64,000 nucleotides of DNA from CAZCGA01 sp964498075 (GTDB taxonomy: Bacteria > Desulfobacterota > Binatia > HRBIN30). Below are positions 43,877-56,016 of the stretch, piece by piece. How positions within the stretch are numbered: position 1 is the first letter of the stretch; every line of letters starts with the position of its first letter. The notes under the pieces were generated by a model. The model did not search any database. It was not told where the DNA came from and saw only the letters and a program-made list of their open reading frames with translations. Made by a program: the position numbers and the translations under genes. The DNA lies in contig CAZCGA010000001.1 of NCBI GenBank assembly GCA_964498075.1, forward strand, positions 62,001 to 126,000. The letters are read 5' to 3'.

Positions 43877-45748
43877 ATGGTACGACGTGGTCGGAGGGTT
43901 TGTGCGGTCGTGTGCTCCGTGGGGTTCGCTGTCGTGGCGTGGCGCTCGCCGAGCGATGCGATCCCGCTGGACAAGGACGGTGACATCAAGCTCGGGGTCC
44001 GTACGTACGTCAACGCCCGTGTTGGAACCGAGACCACCCATGACGGAGTTCCGCTCAGCAGCGCAACGCGGTACAAGCCGGTGGTCACGACATCGACGTC
44101 CGCAACCTTCCCGCATTCGGCCGCCGGGCACCTGCGGCAGAACCGCTTCTTCATAGAGGCCGAGCTCAACCACGACCTCAGTCGCCTACTCAAGGAAGGC
44201 GTCGGCCCCTTCAGTCTCCTCAACGATCTCCCCTTCAAGTTCAAGAGCCTCTCCTACCACGCCACCTTTCGCGGTGAAGGAGAGGGGTTGTACGATTGGG
44301 GGCCGCGCGAGTACAGCACCGCCGATCAGTTCTACACAGTGCAGCGGGTAAACGGACAAGCCGTGGGAAAGCAAGGCTTTGTGGATGTGCCTGCGGCGCG
44401 ACGCAAACTGCGCCGCCTCAGCGTCGACCGCGAACGGCTCTTTCAGGGGTACCTCGAAACCACGGTCGGACCTCTGTTCCTGCGCCTCGGACGGCAGATT
44501 CTCTCCTGGGGTGAGACGGACGGCTTCCAACTGCTCGATCACATCAACCCGATCGACAGCAGCTTTGGCGGGTTCCTGATTTCACTAGATGAGCGCCGGG
44601 TGCCTCTCGATATGCTCCGCTCCCAGTATTATATTGGTGACTTCGGCCCGATCTCGGAAATGTTTCTTGAAGGGTACGCGGCCATCGATAACAAGGTGGG
44701 ATATTATCCGGGCACGGCGGCAGGGTCACCGTGGGCGCTGCCCAGCCTCGGAGCTCCGGGCAACGCCACCAAAACCTTTTCGTTGCGGCCGGCGCGGACG
44801 ATCGACAACACCCGCGGCGGGGCGCGTCTGGTCTTCAATGCGTTCAACGCCACCTTCAGCATCGCCCACTACTACACTCATTTCGACGTGCCGGCCGTCC
44901 AAGTGTTCACGACGACTGGCGGCGTGACGAGCCAACCATTCAACGATCACCTCGCTTGTCCGGCGGATCCGCGATCCCCGCCTGATCCCCGCCTGGGGAA
45001 CAGCGAAGACCCCACCAAACAGAATTGCGGTTTCCCGACGCACGCAGTGCTCACGGCACCGCAAGTTCAGGTCTCCGGATTGACATCGACGTTCGCTGTA
45101 CCACAGATCTTCAGCGTCGTCCGGTCCGAAGTGGCGTACTTCAAGGATGAGCCGGCGTTTACCCAGGGACAGCTCGATCCCTTCATCTTCAACGGCAAGG
45201 GTGGGGTAAATGGCTTCAACCCCACCGGCGGACGGCGGTTACGCGACTCAATCAACGCCGTGCTCGGCCTCGACGTCAACCAGTGGATCCGGTTTCTAAA
45301 CCCGAACCAAACGTTCTTCATCTCGACGCAGTTCTTCTACAAACACATCAAGAACGCCGCGGGAAGCAAGCTCTTCGTCACCAACGCGGATGGAGAGACA
45401 TTTCCGAATCCGGATCGGGAAGTGCTGCCGATCGACCTCACCGTGATCGATCCCGGCATTGGCACGAAGGTCGAACCCGTCTTCATCAGCCAGCCGCGCG
45501 ATCAGTTTCTGCAAACCCTCTTCATCACCACGTCCTACCGCAGCGGCACCATCAGCCCCTCGCTGATCGTGTTCTATGACTGGGGCGGCGGGCTGGTGTA
45601 TCTGCCGTCGATCACGTTCAGCCGCGATCCGTTCCGCTTCTCCATCGATTACAGCATAATAGATTCTCACATCTACAAGGGCGGCAGCGGCGTCAGCTTG
45701 TTGAAGGACAGGGACAACGTCCAATTCCGTATCGAGTACGTCATCTAG
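43877..45748 (+). CDS. DUF1302 family outer-membrane beta-barrel protein
   Basis: 623 residues from ATG at 43877, which follows GAGGAGGG. A signal peptide (VCAVVCSVGFAVVAW) precedes a beta-barrel with many amphipathic strands, ending in an aromatic/hydrophobic C-terminus (NVQFRIEYVI) as expected for outer-membrane proteins. DUF1302 proteins are thought to be porin-like channels and occur beside DUF1329 proteins and RND exporters, as they do here. The LGRQILSWGETDGFQLLDHI segment is characteristic. It probably passes a hydrophobic compound across the outer membrane; the compound is unknown. Confidence 0.9.
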   Translation: MVRRGRRVCAVVCSVGFAVVAWRSPSDAIPLDKDGDIKLGVRTYVNARVGTETTHDGVPLSSATRYKPVVTTSTSATFPHSAAGHLRQNRFFIEAELNHDLSRLLKEGVGPFSLLNDLPFKFKSLSYHATFRGEGEGLYDWGPREYSTADQFYTVQRVNGQAVGKQGFVDVPAARRKLRRLSVDRERLFQGYLETTVGPLFLRLGRQILSWGETDGFQLLDHINPIDSSFGGFLISLDERRVPLDMLRSQYYIGDFGPISEMFLEGYAAIDNKVGYYPGTAAGSPWALPSLGAPGNATKTFSLRPARTIDNTRGGARLVFNAFNATFSIAHYYTHFDVPAVQVFTTTGGVTSQPFNDHLACPADPRSPPDPRLGNSEDPTKQNCGFPTHAVLTAPQVQVSGLTSTFAVPQIFSVVRSEVAYFKDEPAFTQGQLDPFIFNGKGGVNGFNPTGGRRLRDSINAVLGLDVNQWIRFLNPNQTFFISTQFFYKHIKNAAGSKLFVTNADGETFPNPDREVLPIDLTVIDPGIGTKVEPVFISQPRDQFLQTLFITTSYRSGTISPSLIVFYDWGGGLVYLPSITFSRDPFRFSIDYSIIDSHIYKGGSGVSLLKDRDNVQFRIEYVI

Positions 45749-45844
45749 TGGGAGGCGATGCATGCCGTCGTCTCTCGCGGACATCAAGCAACCTTCGCCG
45801 GGCTGTCCGGGTTGTAGCCCGGTGCGAAGAGAAGAGAGGACCGC

Positions 45845-46858
45845 GTGAAGCATTTCCTGCGTGCCATCGTCGTGGCGATGGCAGTCGGTTGGGCGTGCCC
45901 GGCGATCGGGGCCGAAACCTTGGCGGCCGCGAACCTGCGGCAGAATCTGTTCTCCAGCTGCTTTCTGAGTGAGAAGGAAGGCTGGCTCGTCGGCGATCTG
46001 GGACGGGTCTTCCACACCGTCGACGGTGCCAAGACCTGGGAACGTCAGGACGCCGGCTCGAAGGTTCCGTTCATGGGCATCGCCTGCGCCGAGGGCGGCC
46101 CGCTCTGGGCCGCCGGGCAAAGCGGCCAGATTGCCCAATCCAAAGACAAGGGCAAGACCTGGCAGATGCAAGCGAGCGGGAGCAAACGCGAGTTGCTCGG
46201 TATCGCCTTTGCCAATGCGCAGCGCGGCATCGTCGTGGGCGACTTCGGCACCATGCTGCGCACCGACGATGGCGGTGCAACCTGGAACCAGATTCCGCTC
46301 CCGCAGGACATCAAGCTGCCCGTTGAGGTGGCCGAAACGGTCGATCCGGGAGACGTGGTACTCTACGGGGCTGCCTTCGCCGATCCGGAGCACGTGTGGA
46401 TTGCGGGGGAGTTCGGGGTGATCCTGGCCTCCAGCGACGGCGGACTAACGTGGCAGTCGCAGACCAGCACGGTCGAAGAAACCCTGTTCGGCATCTTCTT
46501 CGCCGACCAGCAGCGGGGCTGGGCCACGGGGATCGATGCGACCTTGCTCGCCACCACCGATGGCGGTATAAGCTGGCACAAACAGGAGGTCGAAACGCCG
46601 CGGGGATTCTCGCTTGCCCTGTACGACGTGGCCGTACGCGGTTCCTACGGCTGGGCCGTTGGCAACAACGGGTTCCTTTTGAACAGCAAGGACGCCGGCG
46701 CAACCTGGCATCTGGCCAAGGTCCCCGTACAAATGGCAAGCAGTTGGTTGCGTCAGGTCAGTCTCCTGCCGGACGGTCGCGGGTTCATCGTCGGCGCGAC
46801 GGGCCTGGTGCTGGCCACCGATCGCGACACGTTCACCCCGCTGAAGGAACGGTTCTAG
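45845..46858 (+). CDS. YCF48-related beta-propeller protein
   Basis: 337 residues, starting with GTG at 45845 after GAGAGGA. A signal peptide (MKHFLRAIVVAMAVGWACPA type) precedes repeated blades with the YCF48/sortilin-like pattern GW.VGD.G....T.DGG.TW, seen about six times (EGWLVGDLGRVF, RGIVVGDFGTML, HVWIAGEFGVIL, RGWATGIDATLL, YGWAVGNNGFLL, RGFIVGATGLVL). In plants and cyanobacteria YCF48 assists photosystem II; in proteobacteria paralogues occur with RND/DUF1329 operons. A periplasmic docking or assembly role is inferred. Confidence 0.87.
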   Translation: MKHFLRAIVVAMAVGWACPAIGAETLAAANLRQNLFSSCFLSEKEGWLVGDLGRVFHTVDGAKTWERQDAGSKVPFMGIACAEGGPLWAAGQSGQIAQSKDKGKTWQMQASGSKRELLGIAFANAQRGIVVGDFGTMLRTDDGGATWNQIPLPQDIKLPVEVAETVDPGDVVLYGAAFADPEHVWIAGEFGVILASSDGGLTWQSQTSTVEETLFGIFFADQQRGWATGIDATLLATTDGGISWHKQEVETPRGFSLALYDVAVRGSYGWAVGNNGFLLNSKDAGATWHLAKVPVQMASSWLRQVSLLPDGRGFIVGATGLVLATDRDTFTPLKERF

Positions 46859-46883
46859 CTGTTCCCCAAGGAGGTTCCGAAAC

Positions 46884-49403
46884 ATGATTCCCCAGCGATG
46901 GATCGAGGCGTACCTGCGGTTTCTGCTGCGCTATCGTGCTGCGGTTGTGCTGGTGGTCGCTGTCATGACGGGGTTCTTCATGTACTCGATGAAGGACATC
47001 CGCCTACACACGGACTTCTTCGACTTCTACCCCCGCCGCCACCCCTACATTCAGTTCTACAACGAGTTCCGCCGGATGTTCGGCAGCGCCAACATCATGA
47101 GCGTGATCATCGAGGTGAAGAAGGGCGACATCTACAACCCGGAAACCCTGCAGAAGCTCGATCGCATCACCAAGTACATCATCAATACGAAAGGCGTGGT
47201 GCCCTACCAGATCCTGTCGATCGCCCACCCCAAGATCAAGACGATCACCGCCAGCCAAGGCGGCATCCAAGCGCGCGAGATCTTCTATCCCGGCGTCCCG
47301 CAGACCCAGGAGGACGCCGATCGGGTGCGCTTCGCCGTGTACGCCGACCGGCAGGTGCGCGGCGTCTTCGTGTCGGATGACGACACGGCGGCCGTGGTGC
47401 ACGCGGGGTTCTGGGAGGAAGCGCTCGACTTCCATTACCTCAGCGATCGGATGATGGAGCTGAAGCGCACGGAGGAAGACGCCAACCACACCATTTACAT
47501 CACCGGCTTCCCGTGGCTCTATACGTCCGTCCTGCAGTACACGAACCAGCTGTTCTACATCTTCGGTCTGACCACCCTGACGCTCTCCTTTCTGCTCTAC
47601 GGGTATTTCCGCACCTGGACCGGGATCTGGGTGCCGATCTTCTCGGGGATTCTCTCCAGCGTTTGGGGGCTGGGTATCGCCGCGCTGCTCGGGTTCAACC
47701 TCGATCCGCTGGTGCTGGTCATCCCGATCTTTCTCACGGCGCGGGCACTCAGTCACTCGGTGCAGTCAATGGACCGGTACCACGACGAGTACCACCGCCT
47801 GAAGGACCGGCATCAAGCCATCGTCGAGTCGTACTCGCACCTGTTCGCGCCGGCGATTGCGTCGATCGTCACGGACGGCATCGGCTTGCTCATCATCGCC
47901 GTCGCGCCGATCCCGTTGATTCAGAAGGTCTCCATCTTCGCCAGCTTCTGGATCGTGTCGATCTTCATCAGCGTGGTGACCTTGCACCCGGTGATCCTCT
48001 CGTACATCCAGCCGCCGCCCCAGACCGCGCACGTCGCCAACAAGCGCCCGATGATCAACATCTGGATTGCCAGGGGTATCGTCAACTCCGTGATCGTCGC
48101 CGCCCTCGTGCTGCACTACACCGGTGTGGTCCCTTCGTCCATGGTGACGTTTCTGATCACCGCGCCCGTCCTGGGATGGTACTGGCTGACGTATTGCGAG
48201 CAGGCCTACGTCTCGTGGACCAGGTGGGTCGTCGACGCCACCAAGGGCTCGCGCCGATGGGGCGTGATCGCGCTGGCGGTGGCGTTGTTTTTCATGCTGC
48301 CGATGTGGGGATGGACGCTCAAGGTCGGCGACATGACACCTGGAGCGGCGCTCCTCTTTCCCAATCACCCCTACAACATCGGGTACAACAAGCTCAACGA
48401 AAAGTTCATCGGCGGCAGCCAGCTCATCGTCGTCGCCGACACGATGAAGCCCGACGGCGTCAAGGGGTTCGGGGCGCTTCATGCGATCGACGAGTACGCC
48501 GACCACATGGCCAACGCGCAGGGCGCCGGTGCGTCGATCACCATCGTCGACATCGCCAAGCAGCTGGAGCGCCTGCAACACGACGGCGATCCGAAGTGGG
48601 CCATCATCCCCACCAACTCCAAGGAGCTCGGCGGCTTGTTCTACGCGTTCACCCAGAACGCCGGCACGGCGCTCGACCGCTTCATCGACCCCAGTGGGCG
48701 CTACGCGTCGATCATTACCCTGTTCCACGAGCACTCCCACGACGTCATCATGAACTCGATCGCCTGGGCGAAGCAGTTCGGCAACAGTTACCAGGGCGGG
48801 GAGGTGCAGTGGCGGTACGCCGGCGGACTCTTCGGCATCCTGGCGGCCGTCAACGAGGCGGTGGAAAACTCGTACTGGATCAGCCTCGGCATGATTTTCT
48901 TCATCGTGTACTTCTGCCTCTACCTGACGTACGGCTCGTGGTACGCATCCCTCATCCTCATGATTCCCGTAGTGCTCTCACAGTTGGCCGCGGAAGCGTT
49001 CATGGTGCTGATGCACATCGATCTGAACGTGAACTCGCTGCCGATTGCCGCGGCCGGTGCCGGCGTCGGTGTGGACTACGGCATCTATCACTTCAGCCGC
49101 ATGATCGATACGTATGATGAGATCGGCAAGCTCGACGAGGCCATTGACTACGCGACGGCGACGACCGGCAAGGCGATCATCTTCACCGGAACGACGATGA
49201 TCGCGGGCACTGGATTCTTCTGGCTGTCCGACCTGAAGTTCCTGGCCGAGATGGGTCTGCTGCTCACTCTGCTGATGACCTTCAACAAGTTCGGCGGGTT
49301 GATCGTCGTCCCCGCGCTCGTCAAGGCGCTGCGGCCGGCCTTCTTGCTGGACCGGAAACCAAAACTGGCGGTTCCAGAGCCGCGGGCCGCGGTCGCGGGC
49401 TAG
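46884..49403 (+). CDS. RND superfamily exporter (MMPL/HpnN-like)
   Basis: 839 residues. Two halves with a similar pattern: a first membrane helix (AAVVLVVAVMTGFFMYSM), a large periplasmic domain with FFDFYPRRHPYIQFYNEF, then a five- or six-helix block (FYIFGLTTLTLSFLLYGYF, LGIAALLGFNLDPLVLVIPI). The second half repeats this, with NSLPIAAAGAGVGVDYGIYH in place of the sterol-sensing-like segment. This is the shape of MmpL and HpnN transporters that move lipids or hopanoids. It is in one operon with the DUF1302, YCF48 and DUF1329 genes and is the likely proton-driven pump of that system. Confidence 0.92.
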   Translation: MIPQRWIEAYLRFLLRYRAAVVLVVAVMTGFFMYSMKDIRLHTDFFDFYPRRHPYIQFYNEFRRMFGSANIMSVIIEVKKGDIYNPETLQKLDRITKYIINTKGVVPYQILSIAHPKIKTITASQGGIQAREIFYPGVPQTQEDADRVRFAVYADRQVRGVFVSDDDTAAVVHAGFWEEALDFHYLSDRMMELKRTEEDANHTIYITGFPWLYTSVLQYTNQLFYIFGLTTLTLSFLLYGYFRTWTGIWVPIFSGILSSVWGLGIAALLGFNLDPLVLVIPIFLTARALSHSVQSMDRYHDEYHRLKDRHQAIVESYSHLFAPAIASIVTDGIGLLIIAVAPIPLIQKVSIFASFWIVSIFISVVTLHPVILSYIQPPPQTAHVANKRPMINIWIARGIVNSVIVAALVLHYTGVVPSSMVTFLITAPVLGWYWLTYCEQAYVSWTRWVVDATKGSRRWGVIALAVALFFMLPMWGWTLKVGDMTPGAALLFPNHPYNIGYNKLNEKFIGGSQLIVVADTMKPDGVKGFGALHAIDEYADHMANAQGAGASITIVDIAKQLERLQHDGDPKWAIIPTNSKELGGLFYAFTQNAGTALDRFIDPSGRYASIITLFHEHSHDVIMNSIAWAKQFGNSYQGGEVQWRYAGGLFGILAAVNEAVENSYWISLGMIFFIVYFCLYLTYGSWYASLILMIPVVLSQLAAEAFMVLMHIDLNVNSLPIAAAGAGVGVDYGIYHFSRMIDTYDEIGKLDEAIDYATATTGKAIIFTGTTMIAGTGFFWLSDLKFLAEMGLLLTLLMTFNKFGGLIVVPALVKALRPAFLLDRKPKLAVPEPRAAVAG

Positions 49404-49443
49404 CAACGCATCCAACTGAAACGAGAATAACGAGGAGGTTCGA

Positions 49444-50751
49444 ATGAAGAGCGTGCGAAGACGGTTCACGGTGCTGTCAACGCTGTGGGCAGTGGCGTGC
49501 ATGGTCGTACTAGCCAATGGACTGGCACGGGCCGAAGACGAAGCCAAACCTTGGACCCTGGACAGCAACAACTGGCAGCTCGGGAAGGACCTGCTTCCCG
49601 AGGTGATCTTGAATCGAGTGAAAAACGGCGACTACTCGTACAAGGTCGTCCCGGTCGACCCCGACAAGTTCCGCCAGAACTACTCGAAGAAGTTCTGGGA
49701 AGCGAGTGAAGCCAACGCCGGCAAGTTCGACGTTGACGCGGCGACGTGCGGTCTGAAGGACGTCAAGACCGGCAAGGTGCCCGACTTCTACTTCGGCTAC
49801 CCCTTCCCGAAGATCGATGCGAAAGACCCGATGGCGGCCTGCAGGATGGCGTGGAACTTCACCGCGGCCAACCAGATGGGCAACGGCCAGGGGGCGACCT
49901 TCACACTCAACGGCATCGACGGCAACGGCGAGTTCAAACGCATCAAGCTGTGGCTGCACATCAACTCCTTCATGGGGCGGTCCGCCGGTCCGCTGCCCAA
50001 CCCGGAGAACCTGCGTGACGTGAGCATGTCGCATGTGCTCGAACCGCAGGACGTCGACGGCGTCGGCGGTCTCGGCAAACGCCTCAACGATTGGACGTCG
50101 CAGGACCAGTCGTGGTTCTACGTACCGTCCACGCGGCGCGTCCGCCGCGTCAATGCCGCGACGCGCTCCGATCCGGTGGCCGGCCTCGACATCTTCGCCG
50201 ACGATCTGAACTGTTATGGCGGTAAGGTTGAATACTATCGGTGGAAGCTGATCGGCGAAGGCAACATCCTGGCGCCGGTGCTCAGCCCGTACCCGTTGGC
50301 GCAAAAAAAGGTGACGGAGACGCGCTCCGAGGTCGAGATTCCGTACTTCAAGGGCGCCTACGAGACACCGGGAGCCAAGGGCGTCCCCTGGCTCATCGTG
50401 GAAAACCTGCAGATGATCCCGCGACCGGTCTGGATCATCGAGGGCGAGTCCGAGGACCCGTACTACAACTTCGGCAAGGTCATCATGTACATGGACAAGG
50501 AGATGTACCGGATCTGGTGGAAGCTGGTCCACAACCGCGCCGGCGAGTACTTCTACAACGCGATGTGCGCCTACCACTGGTCGAAGAACGCGGACGGCAG
50601 CTTCACGACGGTCACCCCCAACATGGTCGTCGGGGTGAACGACAAGACGAACCGCGCCTGCCTGGCGGGGCGCTACAGCGCCCAGTTCATCGAAACCAAG
50701 TACGACGACGACTACTTCACGCTGCACAACCTCACCCACATGTCGGACTGA
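49444..50751 (+). CDS. DUF1329 family periplasmic protein
   Basis: 435 residues. A signal peptide (TVLSTLWAVACMVVLANGLA) precedes the DUF1329 domain, whose structure is thought to resemble the LolA/LolB lipoprotein carriers. Characteristic segments are WTLDSNNWQLGKDLLPE, FGYPFPKID and WFYVPSTRRVRRVNAATRSD. Such a carrier could shuttle a hydrophobic molecule between the RND pump and the outer-membrane DUF1302 protein. It has SD-like GAGGAGG before the ATG. Confidence 0.92.
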   Translation: MKSVRRRFTVLSTLWAVACMVVLANGLARAEDEAKPWTLDSNNWQLGKDLLPEVILNRVKNGDYSYKVVPVDPDKFRQNYSKKFWEASEANAGKFDVDAATCGLKDVKTGKVPDFYFGYPFPKIDAKDPMAACRMAWNFTAANQMGNGQGATFTLNGIDGNGEFKRIKLWLHINSFMGRSAGPLPNPENLRDVSMSHVLEPQDVDGVGGLGKRLNDWTSQDQSWFYVPSTRRVRRVNAATRSDPVAGLDIFADDLNCYGGKVEYYRWKLIGEGNILAPVLSPYPLAQKKVTETRSEVEIPYFKGAYETPGAKGVPWLIVENLQMIPRPVWIIEGESEDPYYNFGKVIMYMDKEMYRIWWKLVHNRAGEYFYNAMCAYHWSKNADGSFTTVTPNMVVGVNDKTNRACLAGRYSAQFIETKYDDDYFTLHNLTHMSD

Positions 50752-50765
50752 TCGCGCGCCGCGGC

Positions 50766-52079
50766 ATGAGTCTCGAGCTGCTGCGAACCAGAGCGCCCGG
50801 CATACGCTGGGCGCTCTGGTTCGTGGTGATCGCCATCACGATAGTCGGCACGGCGGCGCACGCCGACGACGACAAGTCCTGGACCCTCGACAGCAACAAC
50901 TGGCAGCTCGGCAAGGACCTGCTTCCCGAGCCGGTCCTCAACCGCGTGCAGAAGGGCGACTACCGGTACCGCGTCGTACCGGTCGACCCCGAGAAGTTCC
51001 GCCAGAACTATTCGAAGCGATTCTGGGAGGCCAGCGAGGCCAACGAAGGGAAGTACGACGTCGATACTTCCATTTGCGGCCTGAAAGACGTCACCACCGG
51101 CCAGATGCCGAAGTTCTTCTTCGGCTACCCGTTCCCCAAGATCGACAAGAACGATCCGCAGGCTGGGTGCAAGATGGCGTGGAACTTCGCCGCCGCCACC
51201 AGCATGGGTGAAGGGGGCGGCGCCACCTTCACATTGAACGGCATCGACAGCGGCGGGGAGTTCAAGCGCATCAAGATGTGGCTGCACGGCATGGCGTTCC
51301 TGGGCCGTCAGGGCGGGCCGATCGACAATCCGGAGAACCTGCGTGGCACAGGGATGGTCAACGTGCTGGAGCCGCAGGACATCGACGGCGTCGCCGGTCT
51401 GGGCAAGACCCCCAACGACTGGACGTCGCAGGATCAGGTCTGGTTCTACGTGCCCTCCACGCGTCGCGTCCGCCGGGTCAACGCCGCCACGCGCTCCGAT
51501 CCCGTGGCGGGGCTCGACATCTTCGGCGACGACCTCAACTGCTACGGCGGCAAGATCGAATACTACCGGTGGAAGCTCATCGGTGAGGGAAACATTCTTG
51601 CGCCGGTCCTCTCCCCCGAGCCGGTCAAACAGCGATGGACCTCACCGACGCACGCCGAGGTCGAGATTCCGTATTTCAAGGCTGCCTACGAGACACCCGG
51701 TGCCAAGGGGGCGCCGTGGCTGATCGTGGAGAACCTCGTCATGGTTCCACGCCCCGTGTGGATCCTCGAGGGTCACTCGGAAGATCCCTACTACAACTTC
51801 GGCAAGGTCATCATGTACATGGACAAGGACATGTACCGCATCTACTGGAAGCTGGTGCACAACCGCGCCGGCGAGTACTTCTATAACGCCATGTGCGCCT
51901 ATCACTGGTCGAAGAACGACGACGGCAGCTTCGCCACGGTCACGCCCAACATGGTGGTCGGCGTGAACGACAAGACCAACCGCGCCGCCTTGGGCGGGCG
52001 CTACAGCTCACAGTTCATTGAACGCAATTTCGAGCGGGACTACTTCACCCTGCACCGCTTGACCCACATGACGGATTGA
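50766..52079 (+). CDS. DUF1329 family periplasmic protein, tandem copy
   Basis: 437 residues, starting 14 bases after its twin. A signal peptide (WALWFVVIAITIVGTAAHA) and the same WTLDSNNWQLGKDLLPE and VWFYVPSTRRVRRVNAATRS segments show a recent tandem duplication, roughly 80 percent identical by eye. Keeping two near-identical copies suggests dosage or slightly different cargo. The gene ends the plus-strand transport operon. Confidence 0.92.
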   Translation: MSLELLRTRAPGIRWALWFVVIAITIVGTAAHADDDKSWTLDSNNWQLGKDLLPEPVLNRVQKGDYRYRVVPVDPEKFRQNYSKRFWEASEANEGKYDVDTSICGLKDVTTGQMPKFFFGYPFPKIDKNDPQAGCKMAWNFAAATSMGEGGGATFTLNGIDSGGEFKRIKMWLHGMAFLGRQGGPIDNPENLRGTGMVNVLEPQDIDGVAGLGKTPNDWTSQDQVWFYVPSTRRVRRVNAATRSDPVAGLDIFGDDLNCYGGKIEYYRWKLIGEGNILAPVLSPEPVKQRWTSPTHAEVEIPYFKAAYETPGAKGAPWLIVENLVMVPRPVWILEGHSEDPYYNFGKVIMYMDKDMYRIYWKLVHNRAGEYFYNAMCAYHWSKNDDGSFATVTPNMVVGVNDKTNRAALGGRYSSQFIERNFERDYFTLHRLTHMTD

Positions 52080-52112
52080 CCCGCCCGCGGCGGGGAGTTG
52101 TGCCCCCCTCGC

Positions 52113-52454
52113 TTACTTGTGCTTCGGGAATTCCGTTCGCAACCAGCGGGCGATCCAGCCTTCCTGCTCTGGAAGCCCGAGCTTCTCCAGCTCCCCCTGA
52201 TCAAGCCACATGCCGTGACAGGCCGGGCATTCATCCACCGCTACCCCGTCGACGCGGCGTTCGTGCAGGCGCGTCCCACACTTCGGGCACCGCATGCGTG
52301 CGGCGTCCTTGAGCGTCGTTTCCGTTTCGTCGTCCTTGGCGCGGCGCAACCGCTCGACCAGCTCGCGATCGCGCTCCGCGAAGTACTGCTCCTCGCGCGC
52401 GTGTTCCACGTCGCGGAGCTTGTCCCCCAACCGGTCCTTCTCGTTCGCGGCCAT
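52113..52454 (-). CDS. TFIIB-type zinc-ribbon protein
   Basis: 113 residues. The N-terminal half is charged and helical (LGDKLRDVEHAREEQYFAER). The C-terminal half is a zf-TFIIB ribbon: MRCPKCGTRL, then VDECPACHGMWLDQGELEKL, with the CPxC...CPxC pairs and the conserved GMWLD. Members bind zinc; their function is not known, though they often sit beside proteases or heat-shock genes. Convergent with the DUF1329 operon and divergent from the rhomboid gene. Confidence 0.85.
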   Translation of the reverse strand: MAANEKDRLGDKLRDVEHAREEQYFAERDRELVERLRRAKDDETETTLKDAARMRCPKCGTRLHERRVDGVAVDECPACHGMWLDQGELEKLGLPEQEGWIARWLRTEFPKHK

Positions 52455-52589
52455 CGTCCCACTCCCTTGCCGTGGCCAGCGTGCCGTCCGCAGTCCGGTT
52501 TGTCAACGTGGCAACGCGCCGCTATGGTGCGTCGCGCCGATGGAACCGCGAGTGAGCGCCGCGTACGCTCGGGGAGCGAGAGGGGCTCC

Positions 52590-53270
52590 ATGATTCCGCT
52601 GCGCGATACCATTCCGTCGAGTCGCTTCCCGATCGTCAACCTGGCGCTCATCGCGGTCAACTGCGTGTGCTTCGTGTACGAGCTCAGTCTCGGCAATCGG
52701 GCGCATCGGTTCATCGAGGTGTTCGGGCTGGTGCCGGCGCACTTCGATGTGCTGTCGCTGACCGGAATCGTGCCGTTGTTCAGCAGCATGTTCCTGCACG
52801 GCGGCTTCCTGCACCTGCTGGGGAACATGCTCTTTCTCTACATCTTCGGCGACAACGTCGAGGACCGGATGGGACACTTCCGTTTCCTCGCCTTCTATCT
52901 GCTGTGCGGCGTCGCCGCAGGTCTCGCGCAAGCGTATACCATGGCGGCGTCGACGGTCCCGATGATCGGCGCCAGCGGAGCGATCGCCGGCGTGTCCGGC
53001 GCCTACTTCCTCTTCTTCCCGACTGCTCGCGTGGTCACCCTGGTACCCATCTTCTTCTTTTTTCAGGTCATCGAGATCCCTGCAGTGGTGTTCCTGTTTT
53101 TCTGGTTCCTGATGCAGGTGTTCTACGGCTTTGCAACGATTTCCGTCGAGGGCCGTGCGGTGGGTGGCGTCGCGTGGTGGGCGCACGTCGGCGGGTTCGT
53201 GTTCGGAATGTTGGCGGCGCCGCTGGCGGCGCGGCGCCGGCGCAACTCGGCTCGCATCACACGCGGGTGA
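52590..53270 (+). CDS. Rhomboid family intramembrane serine protease
   Basis: 226 residues from ATG at 52590 with AGGGG upstream. Six or seven membrane helices are predicted. Catalytic serine S129 lies in MIGASGAIAG, the catalytic histidine H199 in AWWAHVGGFVFG, and the oxyanion/backbone residues H75 and N79 in HLLGNMLFLYIFG. Both catalytic residues are present, so the protease should be active in the inner membrane. Substrate unknown. Sixty-five bases before clpB, same strand, so the two could share a transcript as well as having a separate clpB promoter. Confidence 0.93.
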   Translation: MIPLRDTIPSSRFPIVNLALIAVNCVCFVYELSLGNRAHRFIEVFGLVPAHFDVLSLTGIVPLFSSMFLHGGFLHLLGNMLFLYIFGDNVEDRMGHFRFLAFYLLCGVAAGLAQAYTMAASTVPMIGASGAIAGVSGAYFLFFPTARVVTLVPIFFFFQVIEIPAVVFLFFWFLMQVFYGFATISVEGRAVGGVAWWAHVGGFVFGMLAAPLAARRRRNSARITRG

Positions 53271-53279
53271 AGCGCGCGC

Positions 53280-53306
53280 CTTGATGAGGCTTGCCTTCAC
53301 CCGCAT
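53280..53306 (+). promoter_or_regulatory. Possible sigma32 (heat-shock) promoter for clpB
   Basis: CTTGAT at 53280-53285 (consensus CTTGAA) is followed after 14 bases by CCCGCAT at 53300-53306 (consensus CCCCATnT). It ends about 30 bases before the clpB ATG. Both boxes differ slightly from consensus. Confidence 0.4.
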
Positions 53307-53335
53307 CATGATTACGTTGGCGGAACGGAGAGCCA

Positions 53336-55957
<2,622 letters not shown>

Positions 55958-55972
55958 GCCGAGCGTGCCCGT

Positions 55973-56015
55973 GTCGGTGAATCGACCGACCACGAAGACG
56001 CGCACGATTCGCGTC
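55973..56015. terminator. Two hairpins between convergent genes
   Basis: In the 59-base gap between clpB and the ferritin-like gene, GTCGGT/ACCGAC pair across a six-base loop (55973-55990) and GACGCG/CGCGTC pair across a seven-base loop (55997-56015). No T-run follows, so they may be weak terminators or RNA-stabilising structures. Confidence 0.35.
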
Positions 56016-56016
56016 G

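Noticed and set aside
43750..44244. A 165-codon N-terminal extension of the secreted protein at 42433
   Set aside because: It is antisense to the start of the DUF1302 gene and has no domain features; the signal peptide begins after it.
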